This document shows, in pieces, positions 63,091 through 64,000 of a stretch of DNA of 64,000 bases (its first letter is position 1; each line of letters starts with the position of its first letter). Location: contig RDEW01000005.1 of assembly GCA_011109175.1 (NCBI GenBank), positions 541,523 through 605,522 on the forward strand, in the 5' to 3' direction. The DNA comes from Dicyema japonicum. Its lineage: Eukaryota; Dicyemida; Rhombozoa; Dicyemidae. The notes under the pieces are model-generated. The model was not told the DNA's origin and did not search any database. It saw only the letters and a list, made by a program, of their open reading frames with translations. Position numbers and translations under genes: made by a program.

Positions 63091-63540
63091 TTCCAACTAG
63101 ATTACAATGCATTCATTTGAAAATTTTTTTGTCTGAAGAAACACCATGCTGCATAAACCCTAGCCTCACATCCGATCTGGATACTAACACCCATTTGTTT
63201 AGGAAAGAACTCCTATAAAAGTTGTCGGTTCTTTAAGTAGATGCCATCTGTACTTCAAGTCACCTGAAATAATTCCAGACCGCAGTGGAACGGATTAATT
63301 AATAACATCGTTAAATTCTACTAATTGATTATGTCGAAATCACCAATTGTTCCATGCCAAACATCTTAAAGATATATAATCGTTCTATTACTTACATTTT
63401 TCAACATCATTCAAGAGTGTTCATAATTGTGACGTTCCATGTATAGAATTTAATTAATAAGTTCTGTCATTTCTAATTGATTTGATTAAAGTCAAACTTA
63501 TAAAGTGATCAATTGCCGACCATGTTAAGGATCTATCATC
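63091..63540. other. AT-rich spacer, no gene seen
   Basis: Nothing recognised. Confidence 0.45.
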
Positions 63541-64000
63541 GTAGTTTATTTAAATTTAAATCTTCATTTGAATTCAAATGTATAGGCGTCGTATTTTGAT
63601 TCCAAGTGGTTATATTATATTGCTAAATAGTATCCCTTAATATATAACAAAGATTAGAATTCAAATCGTTATACTAATCGGCACTTATTGCAATAATAAT
63701 GTTATAGGTCTAACCTTCATCTGGAAGATAAAATTCATAATATAATTGTAAGGCGTCGTAGTTCGATTCCAAGTGGTTATATTATATTGCTAAATAGTAT
63801 CTTTAATATATAATAAAGATTAGAATTCAAATCGTTATACTAATCGGCACTTATTGCAATAATAATGTTATAGGTCTACGCTTCATCTCGTAGATTAAAT
63901 TCATAATATAATTGTATAGGCGTCGTAGTTTGATTCCTGCTGGTTATAGTATATTGACATATAGTTTATTTAAATTTAAATCTTTATTTGAATTGAAATG
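63540..64000. repeat. Tandem repeat, 167-bp period, to the window edge
   Basis: GGCGTCGTA-TT-GATTCC starts units at 63585, 63752 and 63919. The first two units are nearly identical over their whole length. The block AGTTTATTTAAATTTAAATC (63543-63562) recurs at 63963-63982, so the array may extend beyond the window. The second unit's GTTCGATTCC matches a Pol III B box, perhaps by chance. Confidence 0.85.

Noticed and set aside
1-64000. Microsporidian origin (A/T-rich, R2-like LINEs, 23-nt introns also known there)
   Set aside because: An outer-dynein-arm gene, an SLC17 transporter and tRNA-derived SINEs with LINE tails fit an animal better. This is not proven.
1-64000. CRISPR arrays, bacterial operons, Shine-Dalgarno sites
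   Set aside because: No spacer-repeat array and no operon-like gene order; introns and LINEs show a eukaryotic nuclear sequence.

Overview
The window is AT-rich nuclear DNA of a eukaryote, dominated by old and broken retrotransposons, with a few host genes between them. Four host genes match eukaryotic families: ORMDL (33465-33980), the 3' end of an SLC17/vesicular-glutamate-type transporter (45940-46432), a two-EF-hand calmodulin-like protein (51827-52081) and an outer-dynein-arm docking coiled-coil protein of the ODA1/CCDC63/CCDC114 type (31595-32215, minus). Two more gene models are unrecognised (24265-25443 plus; 18725-19152 minus). In ORMDL, SLC17 and the EF-hand gene the conserved reading frame is restored by removing tiny GT-AG introns of 23, 27 or 28 nt. 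The unrecognised genes contain further 23- and 24-nt candidates. Introns this short, animal-type transporters, a motile-cilium gene and animal-style LINE/SINE/Tigger repeats fit a dicyemid mesozoan best; that assignment is an inference. TAA and TGA both act as ordinary stops.

Layout: 1-9.3 kb holds SINE pieces, a minisatellite, a zinc-finger relic, a tRNA-Tyr-like sequence and a decayed minus-strand LINE of the R2-like (restriction-like endonuclease) type. 9.3-17 kb holds a retroviral-type integrase relic, two copies of one LINE family (D) and one of another (C). 17-25.5 kb is partly unique and holds both unrecognised gene models. 25.7-32.6 kb is LINE, integrase, Tigger and SINE debris around the ciliary gene. 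33.4-34.0 kb is ORMDL. 34.8-37.2 kb is an R2-like LINE with an intact 798-codon frame. 37.5-43.1 kb holds family C fragments and a nearly complete APE-type LINE (family A). 43.1-45.7 kb holds a Tigger relic. 45.9-46.4 kb is the SLC17 gene, cut by a LINE. 47-52 kb is more LINE debris and the EF-hand gene. 52.5-55.5 kb is a nearly complete LINE (family B). 56.8-61 kb is a LINE with a Tigger element in it. 61.3-63.1 kb is an RT element with an unusual C-terminal nuclease-like domain (family E). The right end is a 167-bp tandem repeat.

The mobile elements appear to interact. Two SINE-like families end in the same 3' sequence as a LINE family, which suggests they borrow LINE machinery. Very short insertions made only of those 3' ends sit between target-site duplications. 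Several perfect tandem duplications of 102-173 bp occur, three of them inside or beside LINEs. One-base frame breaks in otherwise conserved host genes suggest pseudogenes or an indel-prone long-read assembly; the sequence alone cannot tell these apart. Family letters A-H and SINE-A/B are my own labels.
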